From DASPXY01 sp038227745 (lineage in GTDB: Bacteria; Planctomycetota; Planctomycetia; Gemmatales; Gemmataceae): a stretch of 5,026 nt of DNA. Positions 1-5,026 of the stretch are shown here, piece by piece. The notes below the pieces were generated by a model that made no database searches, had not been told where the DNA came from, and saw only the letters and a program-made list of their open reading frames with translations. The stretch covers positions 1 to 5,026 of the forward strand of contig JBBRPS010000734.1 in assembly GCA_038227745.1 (NCBI GenBank), in the 5' to 3' direction. Both the position numbers and the translations under genes were made by a program. The number at the start of each line of letters is the position of its first letter. The first letter of the stretch is position 1.

Positions 1-62
1 ACTTCTTCTACTGCGGAGGTACGCTTCTCGGCGTGTGCCATCCCTGGCCCCTTTCAGGACTT

Positions 63-112
63 GGGGGGAAAATGGGGTCGCGTTCGCTCAGGACAGTGTA
101 GGACTTCCCCCC
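63..112. repeat. 8-bp perfect inverted repeat, G6AA / TTC6
   Basis: GGGGGGAA at 63-70 and TTCCCCCC at 105-112 are perfect inverted arms separated by 34 bases. Each arm also touches a direct GGACTT (57-62 and 101-106). It lies just upstream of the open frame at 132. It could be a weak hairpin or chance in GC-rich DNA; no function is assigned. The rest of positions 1-131 shows no convincing gene. Confidence 0.35.
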
Positions 113-131
113 GGCAGGTGCAAACCGTGTC

Positions 132-2117
132 GTGCGCCCGACCTACGGTGTCGGCGGCGTGGACCTCGGCCCGGCCGCCATCAGCTACAGTACCATCGAC
201 GGCACTGCCCCGATCGACGCAGGCAGCTACACCGCGACGGGCACCTTCACGGGCAGTGCCAACTACGCCAGTGCCACCGGCACCGCCCCCATCACCATCG
301 GTCAGGCCACGGCCACCGTGGTCGTCTACGACGTCAGTGTGACCTACGACGGCCTGGCGCACGGCACCACCGGCGAGGCCTACGGCGTCGGCGGCATCGA
401 CCTCGGCCCGGCCGCCATCAGCTACAACACCGCCGACGGCACTGCCCCGGTAGACGCCGGCAGTTACACCGCCACCGGCGCCTTCGCCGGCGACAGCAAC
501 TACACCAGCGCCACCGGCACCGCCACCATCACCATCAGTCAGGGCACACCCACGGGTCCGCTGGTCATGGGGATGAGCCCCACCTCCGGCCCCACGGCCG
601 GCGGGACCACGGTCACGATCAACGGCTCGGGCTTCACCGGGGCGACGTTCGTCTACTTCGGCAGCACGTCGGCCGCCTTCACGGTCAACTCCGACACGTC
701 CATCAGCGCGACCTCTCCCGCCGAACCCGCGGGGACGGTCGATGTCACGGTGGTCACCCCCGGCGGCACCTCGGCCACCTCGTCGGCGGACCAGTTCACT
801 TTCCTGTCGCAGGCCCCCGCGATCAGCGGGTTGAGCCCGGCCCACGGTCCCACGGACGGCGGCACCGTGGTCACCATCACGGGCGCCTATCTCACCGGCA
901 CCACGGCGGTCTACTTCGGGACCAGCGCCGCCACCCGTTTCACGGTGGACTCCGACTCCCAGATCACGGCCACGGCGCCGCTGTCGAACACCGTCCCCGG
1001 ACAGGTCAATGTGCTGGTGACGACCCCGGCCGGCACGTCGGACACCTCTGCCGCTACCGAGTTCACCTACGCCGATCCCCAGACCTTCGACGGCGCCGCC
1101 CTAGCCCCCGGCCCGGACGTCGGGCCGCTGACCTCCGAGGAGCTGCAGTCGCTGGTGCAGGAGGCCATTGCCCGCTGGGCGGCGGCCACCGGCGACGCCG
1201 CGACCGCCGACCGCCTGCGGCAAACCACCGTCCACATCGCCGACCTGCCCGATAACCTCCTGGGGCTCGAGGCGAATAACACCGTGTGGATCGACCTGAA
1301 CGCCGCCGGCCACGGCTGGTTCCTCGACCTCACCCCCGGCACCGACGAGGAATTCAGCATCCCCGTCGGCGGCCATGCGCTGCGGGCGGCCCCGGGCAGC
1401 GCCGCCGCGGGCCGCGTGGACCTGCTCACCGTCCTCGGCCACGAGTTCGGGCACGTCCTGGGCCTGGCCGACCTCAATGCCGCGCTGGTGCCGCACGAAC
1501 TGATGACCGAGGGCCTGGGCGCCGGCGTGCGCGGCCTCCCCGCCTGGCTCACCGCGCCCGTGGGCACCCCGCCAGGCGGGCTCGCGGGGCAGGCGGCCCA
1601 GCTGGCGCCGCCCACGCCGGCCTCGGGCGCCGCGCCGCCCGCCGCAGTCATGGGGGCGCTGCCGCAGTTGCCGGCCGGCAACGCGGCGAGCCCCAGCGCA
1701 GCCGGGCCGCCCGAGGCGCCGGTGGTGGTCCCGGCGGCACCGGGCGGCACGACCCTTCCCCTCCCCGTCCTCTCCGACATGGGGGATGATTCGGGCGCCG
1801 TTGCCGGCCCCGGCACGCCGCTTCCGCAGCCGGACGCCCCCGCCCACGCTGAGGTCTTCGCCGCCGCCTACCGCGGGACGGAGGAGGACGGCGGCACCTG
1901 GCTGGCGGCGCCGCCCGGCGCGCTGCCGCTGTCCCCCGCCACGCCCGTCACGGCGGGCCCAGCCCCGGACCGAAATCCGGTCGGGATCACGGCCACGGTC
2001 GGCCCCGGCGGGGCGGTACTCGTGGGCGGAGACGGCGACTCCCTCGTGATCGGCGAACACGGCGGCGACGTGCTGGTCGGCGGCATCCCCGGCGAAGCCC
2101 TGCCGACACGGAGCTGA
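132..2117 (+). CDS. Modular MBG/TIG-repeat protein with matrixin-like metalloprotease domain; probably 5'-truncated
   Basis: This 661-residue frame starts at a GTG; a TAG lies in frame at 99-101 and there is no ATG between. Visible modules: a partial MBG-like repeat (about 5-58), a complete one (about 70-137), IPT/TIG domains at about 145-224 (MSPTSGPTAGGT) and 231-313 (LSPAHGPTDGGT), then a metzincin-like domain (about 333-475). That domain has the zinc motif HEFGHVLGLAD (H437, E438, H441, D447) and a Met-turn candidate at M458. Residues 475-615 are Pro/Ala/Gly-rich, and the last 45 resemble degenerate RTX repeats. Known from the families: MBG and TIG are surface or secreted spacer/adhesin modules and metzincins are zinc endopeptidases, so I infer an exported protease or adhesin. 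No signal peptide is present and the Shine-Dalgarno match is poor, so the gene may be 5'-truncated or a pseudogene. Domain calls are confident; the start and the activity are not. Confidence 0.82.
   Translation: MRPTYGVGGVDLGPAAISYSTIDGTAPIDAGSYTATGTFTGSANYASATGTAPITIGQATATVVVYDVSVTYDGLAHGTTGEAYGVGGIDLGPAAISYNTADGTAPVDAGSYTATGAFAGDSNYTSATGTATITISQGTPTGPLVMGMSPTSGPTAGGTTVTINGSGFTGATFVYFGSTSAAFTVNSDTSISATSPAEPAGTVDVTVVTPGGTSATSSADQFTFLSQAPAISGLSPAHGPTDGGTVVTITGAYLTGTTAVYFGTSAATRFTVDSDSQITATAPLSNTVPGQVNVLVTTPAGTSDTSAATEFTYADPQTFDGAALAPGPDVGPLTSEELQSLVQEAIARWAAATGDAATADRLRQTTVHIADLPDNLLGLEANNTVWIDLNAAGHGWFLDLTPGTDEEFSIPVGGHALRAAPGSAAAGRVDLLTVLGHEFGHVLGLADLNAALVPHELMTEGLGAGVRGLPAWLTAPVGTPPGGLAGQAAQLAPPTPASGAAPPAAVMGALPQLPAGNAASPSAAGPPEAPVVVPAAPGGTTLPLPVLSDMGDDSGAVAGPGTPLPQPDAPAHAEVFAAAYRGTEEDGGTWLAAPPGALPLSPATPVTAGPAPDRNPVGITATVGPGGAVLVGGDGDSLVIGEHGGDVLVGGIPGEALPTRS
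144..305 (+). repeat. MBG-like repeat, copy 1 (N-terminally incomplete)
   Basis: This 54-codon unit begins YGVGGVDLGPAAISY and ends ITIGQ. It matches the unit at 381-542 at 43 of 54 residues by my hand alignment, with a period of 79 codons (237 bases). Copy 2 is preceded by a conserved-looking lead, VTYDGLAHGTTGEA; in copy 1 that lead is missing and similarity stops abruptly near position 142. Confidence 0.8.
381..542 (+). repeat. MBG-like repeat, copy 2 (complete)
   Basis: This second copy of the repeat begins YGVGGIDLGPAAISY and ends ITISQ, with the lead VTYDGLAHGTTGEA immediately before it. It is in the same frame as copy 1 and is followed directly by the first TIG domain. Such repeats usually occur as long tandem arrays in extracellular proteins, which suggests that further copies once lay upstream. 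Confidence 0.8.
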
Positions 2118-2226
2118 CCCCTAACCCGGGACGCCAGGGTTCCGGCCTGCCCCCGCTGGGGTAAACCCGGTGGCTCGTCAAACCGGGAAGTCCTTCGTCG
2201 GTGATTCCTTGGTTCGTCCCCTCCTC

Positions 2227-2259
2227 GAGAGTACCCCCACGGATTTGCGGGGGGCTCTC
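2227..2259. terminator. GC-rich hairpin between convergent genes; candidate terminator without a T tract
   Basis: GAGAG (2227-2231) pairs with CTCTC (2255-2259) and CCCCC (2234-2238) pairs with GGGGG (2249-2253). A T-G wobble and one unpaired A interrupt the stem, and the loop is 10 bases. It lies about 110 bases after the stop of the metalloprotease gene and just past the 3' end of the GNAT remnant on the other strand, where a terminator would be expected. No T run follows on either strand, so it would be a non-canonical terminator or only a structured spacer. Confidence 0.4.
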
Positions 2260-2283
2260 CGGGCTGGCCCAGGGTATCATGAA

Positions 2284-2519
2284 GGGCAGGTCGAGTTTGC
2301 GGATGCCGTGCATCCCAAGGAACAGGTGATTCGGGTCATCGACCAGCGGTACGAAGCCGAACCCGAGATAGAACTGGCGAGCGGCGTCGTCCAGGGCGTT
2401 CACCTCGACAGCGCGGATGCCGACGTCCTCGGATATGTGCTGCGCCCGGCGTAGCGCGTCATCGGGAGAAGGGGCCCCTGGCCCTGCACCGTTCCGCCCA
2501 CCGCTGTTGCCCGAGGTTG
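2284..2519 (-). pseudogene. Remnant of a TacT-like GNAT acetyltransferase toxin (C-terminal half, frameshifted)
   Basis: Read on the minus strand from 2463 down to about 2290, one frame gives DDALRRAQ, then a helix, then FYLGFGFVPL and NHLFLGM. This is the C-terminal part of GNAT toxins of the TacT/AtaT type, including the Tyr of the FY..FGF motif that acts as general acid in TacT. The preceding piece VQGQG (about 2475-2489), matching the acetyl-CoA loop, lies in a different frame, so a frameshift plus a loss of a few codons falls between about 2463 and 2477. The N-terminal half, normally about 90 residues, is absent; the upstream region of the DUF1501 gene lies there instead. The natural stop also seems lost: the frame reads on to 1987, antisense to the end of the metalloprotease gene. 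These toxins acetylate aminoacyl-tRNA and pair with a DUF1778 (RHH) antitoxin, which is not seen here. Almost certainly non-functional. Confidence 0.75.
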
Positions 2520-2525
2520 CCCGAC
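2506..2525. repeat. Tandem 10-bp direct repeat GTTGCCCGAG/GTTGCCCGAC
   Basis: Two adjacent copies differ only in their last base. They lie about 100 bases upstream of the DUF1501 start, with a period close to one helical turn. This could be a binding site for a regulator of that gene, or a leftover of the GNAT coding sequence. No regulator can be named from the sequence. Confidence 0.4.
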
Positions 2526-2605
2526 ACAGGGCGACAATTCTACTGCACACCGCCCCCCGTTCTGGCATACTGGAGGGACCAATTGTCTTGCCAGCGGTCG
2601 CCGCC

Positions 2606-2614
2606 AGGGGAGGA
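2606..2614 (+). promoter_or_regulatory. Strong Shine-Dalgarno sequence that fixes the DUF1501 start
   Basis: AGGGGAGGA at 2606-2614 stands seven bases before the ATG at 2622. An earlier in-frame ATG at 2517 would add 35 residues (with CTPPP and CQRSPPGE) that do not look like the family and would bury the Tat signal, so 2622 is preferred. The ATG at 2615 is out of frame. Confidence 0.8.
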
Positions 2615-2621
2615 ATGCGTC

Positions 2622-4061
2622 ATGCTGACCGTGCTCGGGAACAAGAAGCGTTGCTGCGATGGCGTCACGCGCCGCGAGGTTCTGCAGGCTGGCGGCCTCG
2701 CCCTGCTCGCCGGACTCAACTTGCCGAACCTCCTCCATGCCGAGGGCCAGGCCCGCCGCCGGCGCCGCCCCGGTAAGGCCAAGAGCGTCATCATGCTCTA
2801 CCTGCTCGGCGGCGCCGCCACGCAGGACATGTTCGACCTCAAGCCCGACGCCCCCTCCGGCGTCCGCAGCGAGTTCCGCCCCGTCGCCACCACCGCCCCC
2901 GGCATCCGCGTCTGCGAGCACCTGCCGCGCACCGCCCGCTGGATGCACAAGGCCGCCGTCGTCCGTTCGCTCACCCACAAGGCCGGCTGCCATAACACCC
3001 TGCCGGGCTACACCGGCCACGAGGTGATGATCGCCGACAACACCACGACGCGCGACACCTACCCGCCGAGCATGGGCTCCGTCTGCGAGTACCTGCGCCG
3101 GGACGGCGCCGAGTTGCCCGACTACGTTTACATGCCCTGCTACCTCGGCTGGGGCCAGGCCATCCGCCGCCCCGGTCCCTACGCCGGCTTCCTCGGCCAG
3201 CGCTGCGACGCGCTGACCACCGAGTGTACCCCGTACAAGGCCCCGGGCACCCCGGCCGCGGCGCCGGGCCGACCGCAGGTCGTCCGCGGCGTGCCCCGGC
3301 TGCCGCAGAGTACCCTTGGCGACGGCATCACCCTCGACCGCCTCAACAGCCGGCGTAACCTGCTGACGCAGTTCGACGACCGGATGCGCCGCATCGAGAC
3401 GCAGCCGGCCGTGGACAACTTCGGCCGCGTGCAGCAGCGGGCGTTCAACCTGCTGACGTCGTCGCGCGTGCGCTCGGCGTTCAACGTGGACGCGGAGGAT
3501 CCGCGCGTGCAGGACCGCTACGGCCGGACGCTGTTCGGCTCCAGCACGCTGATCGCCCGGCGGCTGGTCGAGGCGGGCGTGCGCTTCGTGAACGTGACGT
3601 GGGACCTGTTCTGGGACCGCGTGCCGATCAACTACGACGCCTGGGACACGCACACGCGCAACTTCCCCATCCTGCGCGACAACAACCTGCCGAACTTCGA
3701 CCTGACGTTCTCGGCGCTGATGGAGGACCTGGAGGCGCGCGGCCTCTTGGACGAGACGCTGGTGGTGGTGATGAGCGAGATGGGGCGGACGCCGCGCGTG
3801 AACGCTAACGGCGGCCGCGATCACTGGACGTTCTGCTACGGGATGATGTTCGCGGGGGCGGGCATCCGCGGCGGCACGGCCTACGGCGAGTCGGACGCGC
3901 AGGCGGCCTACGTCAAGGACCGGCCGGTGAGCACCAGCGACGTGTGCGCGACGATCTACGAGTGCCTGGGTATCGACCCGGACCTGATGGTGCCCGACCG
4001 CGGCGGGCGGCCGATCCCGGTCGCCCATGGCGGGCGGCCGATCCGCGACATCCTGGCCTGA
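2622..4061 (+). CDS. DUF1501 family protein, Tat-exported (sulfatase/phosphatase-like fold)
   Basis: This is a 479-residue protein, within the family's usual length. The N-terminus has the form typical of planctomycete DUF1501 proteins: a basic start, the twin-arginine motif TRREVLQAGG (residues 16-25), a short hydrophobic stretch to about 38, and a cleavage region near HAEG. After a basic patch (RRRRRP) follow LLGGAATQDMFDLKPDAP (62-79), CHNTLPGYTGHE, DAWDTH (339-344), a helix before LVVVMSEMGRTP (about 380-391), NGGRDHW (396-402) and YGESDAQAAYV, all family signatures. DUF1501 is related to the alkaline phosphatase/sulfatase superfamily, but its substrate is unknown; it is often encoded beside DUF1549/DUF1553 cytochrome-like genes, which are not seen here. 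Transcription appears monocistronic, and the gene converges with the antitoxin gene 27 bases downstream. Codon choice changes sharply near 3356 (see findings). Confidence 0.93.
   Translation: MLTVLGNKKRCCDGVTRREVLQAGGLALLAGLNLPNLLHAEGQARRRRRPGKAKSVIMLYLLGGAATQDMFDLKPDAPSGVRSEFRPVATTAPGIRVCEHLPRTARWMHKAAVVRSLTHKAGCHNTLPGYTGHEVMIADNTTTRDTYPPSMGSVCEYLRRDGAELPDYVYMPCYLGWGQAIRRPGPYAGFLGQRCDALTTECTPYKAPGTPAAAPGRPQVVRGVPRLPQSTLGDGITLDRLNSRRNLLTQFDDRMRRIETQPAVDNFGRVQQRAFNLLTSSRVRSAFNVDAEDPRVQDRYGRTLFGSSTLIARRLVEAGVRFVNVTWDLFWDRVPINYDAWDTHTRNFPILRDNNLPNFDLTFSALMEDLEARGLLDETLVVVMSEMGRTPRVNANGGRDHWTFCYGMMFAGAGIRGGTAYGESDAQAAYVKDRPVSTSDVCATIYECLGIDPDLMVPDRGGRPIPVAHGGRPIRDILA
4002..4044 (+). repeat. 16-bp direct repeat in the 3' end of the DUF1501 gene
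   Basis: GGCGGGCGGCCGATCC occurs at 4002-4017 and again at 4029-4044, exactly nine codons apart and in frame, giving GGRPIPVAH followed by GGRPI. A doubled G-R-P segment is compatible with the C-terminus of DUF1501 proteins, so this is probably a protein-level feature rather than a mobile or regulatory one. Confidence 0.6.
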
Positions 4062-4088
4062 AAGGACGTGAGCCGGGCGGCAATGCTC

Positions 4089-4331
4089 CTACAGCATCTT
4101 GGCTGCCTCCTCGGCGGAAATTTCTCTCGTGCGCGACTGGGCTCGAACGAGTTCTACAAATTCAGGGTTGTGTTCCAGAAGCTGATTGATGAGGTCGTCG
4201 TCCTCCTCGGGAAGCGGCACGAGTTGAAACAGGGGAACACCGTCCACTGTCACAACGACGGGTTCCTGGTAGCACATCTTGCCGTAATGCCTGAGATGGG
4301 CCTTGGCCTCACTCAGCGTGATCGTCTTCAT
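4089..4331 (-). CDS. Phd/YefM-family antitoxin, orphan
   Basis: This 80-residue protein has the Phd/YefM antitoxin form. The N-terminal DNA-binding and dimerisation part is MKTITLSEAKAHLRHYG, followed by EPVVVTVDGVPLFQLVPL (23-40), the usual beta hairpin. After it comes an acidic stretch EEDDD and a helical C-terminus (about 47-80) of the kind that wraps the toxin. Such proteins repress their own promoter and neutralise a partner toxin (Doc, YoeB/RelE or PIN type). No partner is present: downstream the gene ends 27 bases from the convergent DUF1501 gene, and upstream there is only non-coding DNA. Planctomycete genomes carry many such solitary Phd genes, so it may act as a free regulator or be a leftover. 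A GAAGGAG lies 13 bases before the ATG, a little far for a ribosome site, with a weaker AGGG nearer. Confidence 0.87.
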   Translation of the reverse strand: MKTITLSEAKAHLRHYGKMCYQEPVVVTVDGVPLFQLVPLPEEDDDLINQLLEHNPEFVELVRAQSRTREISAEEAAKML

Positions 4332-4501
4332 GGTGCCCTGTGAACTCCTTCAAAAAGTTGTGCCTCGGACAGATCGTCGGGTCGTTCATCGTTGTCCCTT
4401 TCGTGCTGGCAGGACGGTTGGACTACCACCACCCTGCACGATACCCGCTCTGGTTCGGGTTGCAAGCAAAAAGGGCAGCGTCTTCTCCATGCCGAAGGCA
4501 G
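4332..4501. other. Intergenic spacer upstream of the antitoxin gene
   Basis: No convincing gene is seen here. It should carry the antitoxin promoter on the minus strand, but I could not pick clear -35/-10 boxes. A 26-codon minus-strand frame (4309-4389, starting MNDPTICPRHNF) overlaps the antitoxin start and has a GGGA upstream; it is too short and unlike known proteins to be called. The spacer looks less GC-rich than the flanking genes. Confidence 0.5.
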
Positions 4502-4530
4502 TTGCCGGTTGCGGCAGGGGCGGCTACGAT
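4502..4530 (+). promoter_or_regulatory. Sigma-70-like promoter for the small gene at 4565
   Basis: TTGCCG (4502-4507) and TACGAT (4525-4530) are separated by exactly 17 bases. Each matches four of six consensus positions (TTGACA and TATAAT). Transcription would begin about 4537, leaving a short leader with the ribosome site at 4551. The spacing and the position just before a strong ribosome site make it credible in GC-rich DNA. Confidence 0.55.
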
Positions 4531-4550
4531 GCCCGCAGTAGTTCCAGCAT

Positions 4551-4557
4551 GAGGAGG
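4551..4557 (+). promoter_or_regulatory. Strong Shine-Dalgarno sequence of the small gene
   Basis: GAGGAGG lies seven bases before the ATG at 4565, an optimal spacing. It overlaps the in-frame TGA stop at 4550-4552, so the small gene cannot start further upstream in this frame. Confidence 0.7.
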
Positions 4558-4564
4558 CAGCAAC

Positions 4565-4732
4565 ATGGTCGAGGCACACGAAGGATCATCTGCGGGACCG
4601 CTTGTTCACATCAGCCATGCGAACAAGGCTCGCTCCTACCACTGCATCGGTCACTGTGGCGATGAAGTAATCCCCATCCAAGGTCCGCAGATGCCGTGGC
4701 ACACGGACCGGACAGTCTTACCGGGCTTGTGA
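4565..4732 (+). CDS. Small protein (55 aa), possible zinc-ribbon fragment
   Basis: The frame runs from ATG 4565 to TGA 4730-4732 and begins MVEAHEGSSAGPLVHISHAN. The centre reads KARSYHCIGHCGDEVIPIQG, with cysteines at 27 and 31 and histidines at 26 and 30. It is followed by MPWHTD and a short tail. The form Y-x-C..CG-x-x-(V/L)-I-P-x-x-G ... WH loosely recalls the N-terminal zinc ribbon of CoiA-like competence proteins, where HFxH normally follows; here that part is altered and the protein stops. I therefore see either a genuine small zinc-binding protein or a 3'-truncated remnant. Support for expression is good: a promoter-like pair, an excellent ribosome site and an in-frame stop just upstream. 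It ends 21 bases from the convergent CHAT gene. The family is not firmly recognised and no function is assigned. Confidence 0.5.
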   Translation: MVEAHEGSSAGPLVHISHANKARSYHCIGHCGDEVIPIQGPQMPWHTDRTVLPGL

Positions 4733-4753
4733 ATTAGGGCGGTAAGAGAAGGG

Positions 4754-5026
4754 TTATTGCCCGGGGCCGGAGAGGACGAAGGCCGCCCAGTCGCGCACCC
4801 CCGTCGCCATTCCCCGCGGCCCCTCGGCCGGCGGCCGCTTCTCTCCCTCGGCCAGGCGGCGCACCCGCTTGGCCAGATCCGTGCAGCGCTCGCGGGCCAG
4901 GGCCGCCACCTCCTGGGGGTGCCGGTACAGCGCCAGCTGCGCCTGCCGCAGCGCTTGCAGGGGTGGCTCGCCTCGCTCCCACAGGCGGTGGTAGAAGACG
5001 GCCATCAGCGCCGCGGTCGGTTCGTC
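4754..5026 (-). CDS. CHAT-domain protein, C-terminal part (runs off the right edge)
   Basis: The visible 90 residues begin DEPTAALMAVFYHRLWERG and continue PPLQALRQAQLALYRHP, a basic linker (KRVRRLAEGEKRPP) and the end RDWAAFVLSGPGQ, with TAA at 4754-4756. This is the C-terminal signature of CHAT (caspase-like, HetF-associated) domains: a helix with FY..LW, the ALRQAQ helix and the closing W-A-F-V-L-S-G strand. The frame is open to the window edge without a stop, and the Met encoded at 5003-5005 lies inside the domain, so it is not the start. CHAT proteins are caspase-fold cysteine proteases, often fused to TPR, WD40 or kinase parts in planctomycetes; the catalytic His and Cys would lie off the edge, so activity cannot be judged. 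It is transcribed toward the small gene at 4565-4732. Confidence 0.82.
   Translation of the reverse strand, partial: DEPTAALMAVFYHRLWERGEPPLQALRQAQLALYRHPQEVAALARERCTDLAKRVRRLAEGEKRPPAEGPRGMATGVRDWAAFVLSGPGQ

Noticed and set aside
54..845. Minus-strand 263-codon frame opposite the MBG/TIG repeats
   Set aside because: It is Gly/Arg/Ala low complexity that mirrors the repeats on the other strand; no domain or ribosome site.
35..1255. Long plus-strand open frame (406 codons), rich in Arg and His
   Set aside because: It overlaps the MBG/TIG/protease frame in another register. Its His/Arg-rich low-complexity product is what a shifted GC-rich frame gives, and it has no domain.
2170..2454. 94-codon plus-strand open frame
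   Set aside because: It is the antisense image of the GNAT remnant and starts inside a hairpin-rich region without a ribosome site.
2400..4028. 542-codon minus-strand open frame
   Set aside because: It is antisense to the DUF1501 gene, whose domain, Tat signal and ribosome site are clear. The product shows no family. Only its first-position-shifted end near 2475-2519 matters, as part of the GNAT remnant.
4309..4389. 26-codon minus-strand frame MNDPTICPRHNF... overlapping the antitoxin start
   Set aside because: It has a weak GGGA ahead of it, but it is too short and has no attenuator-like codon run or terminator to make it a convincing leader peptide.
4328..4579. 83-codon minus-strand frame overlapping the antitoxin start by ATGA
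   Set aside because: The four-base overlap looks operon-like, but the product is Cys- and Arg-rich, unlike any family I know. It covers the promoter and ribosome site of the small plus-strand gene and has no ribosome site of its own.
1..5026. Search for CRISPR arrays, tRNA or rRNA genes, and insertion-sequence ends
   Set aside because: I saw no regularly spaced short repeats, no cloverleaf, no rRNA-like sequence, no transposase and no paired terminal inverted repeats.

Overview
The window is GC-rich chromosomal DNA that looks planctomycete, probably Gemmata-like (Gemmataceae). The main reasons are a twin-arginine-signal DUF1501 protein, a secreted-type MBG/TIG protein with a matrixin-like metalloprotease domain, a CHAT-domain C-terminus with the planctomycete-style WAAFVLSG ending, and an orphan Phd-type antitoxin. 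The genus is inferred from gene content; no marker gene is present.

Layout from left to right. Positions 1-131 hold no recognisable gene. Positions 132-2117 (+) encode a modular extracellular-type protein: one partial and one complete MBG-like repeat, two IPT/TIG domains, a metzincin-like domain with HEFGHVLGLAD, a long Pro/Ala/Gly-rich tail and a degenerate RTX-like C-terminus. Its open frame begins inside a repeat and has no signal peptide, so its 5' end looks lost or rearranged. Positions 2118-2621 are mostly non-coding. They contain a GC-rich hairpin, the broken remnant of a TacT-like GNAT toxin on the minus strand, and the upstream region of the next gene. Positions 2622-4061 (+) encode a DUF1501 protein with a very good ribosome binding site and a Tat signal. 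Positions 4089-4331 (-) encode a Phd/YefM-family antitoxin with no toxin beside it. Positions 4565-4732 (+) hold a 55-codon gene candidate with a promoter, a strong Shine-Dalgarno sequence and a possible zinc-binding cysteine pair. Positions 4754-5026 (-) are the 3' end of a CHAT-domain gene that leaves the window on the right.

The genes do not form one operon. Strands alternate, gene ends converge (4061/4089 and 4732/4754), and the toxin-antitoxin parts are unpaired. This looks like a mosaic accessory stretch rather than an intact new system. The points most worth a second look are the abrupt codon-usage switch inside the DUF1501 gene near 3356, the small gene at 4565-4732, the frameshifted GNAT toxin remnant and the truncated start of the metalloprotease gene.
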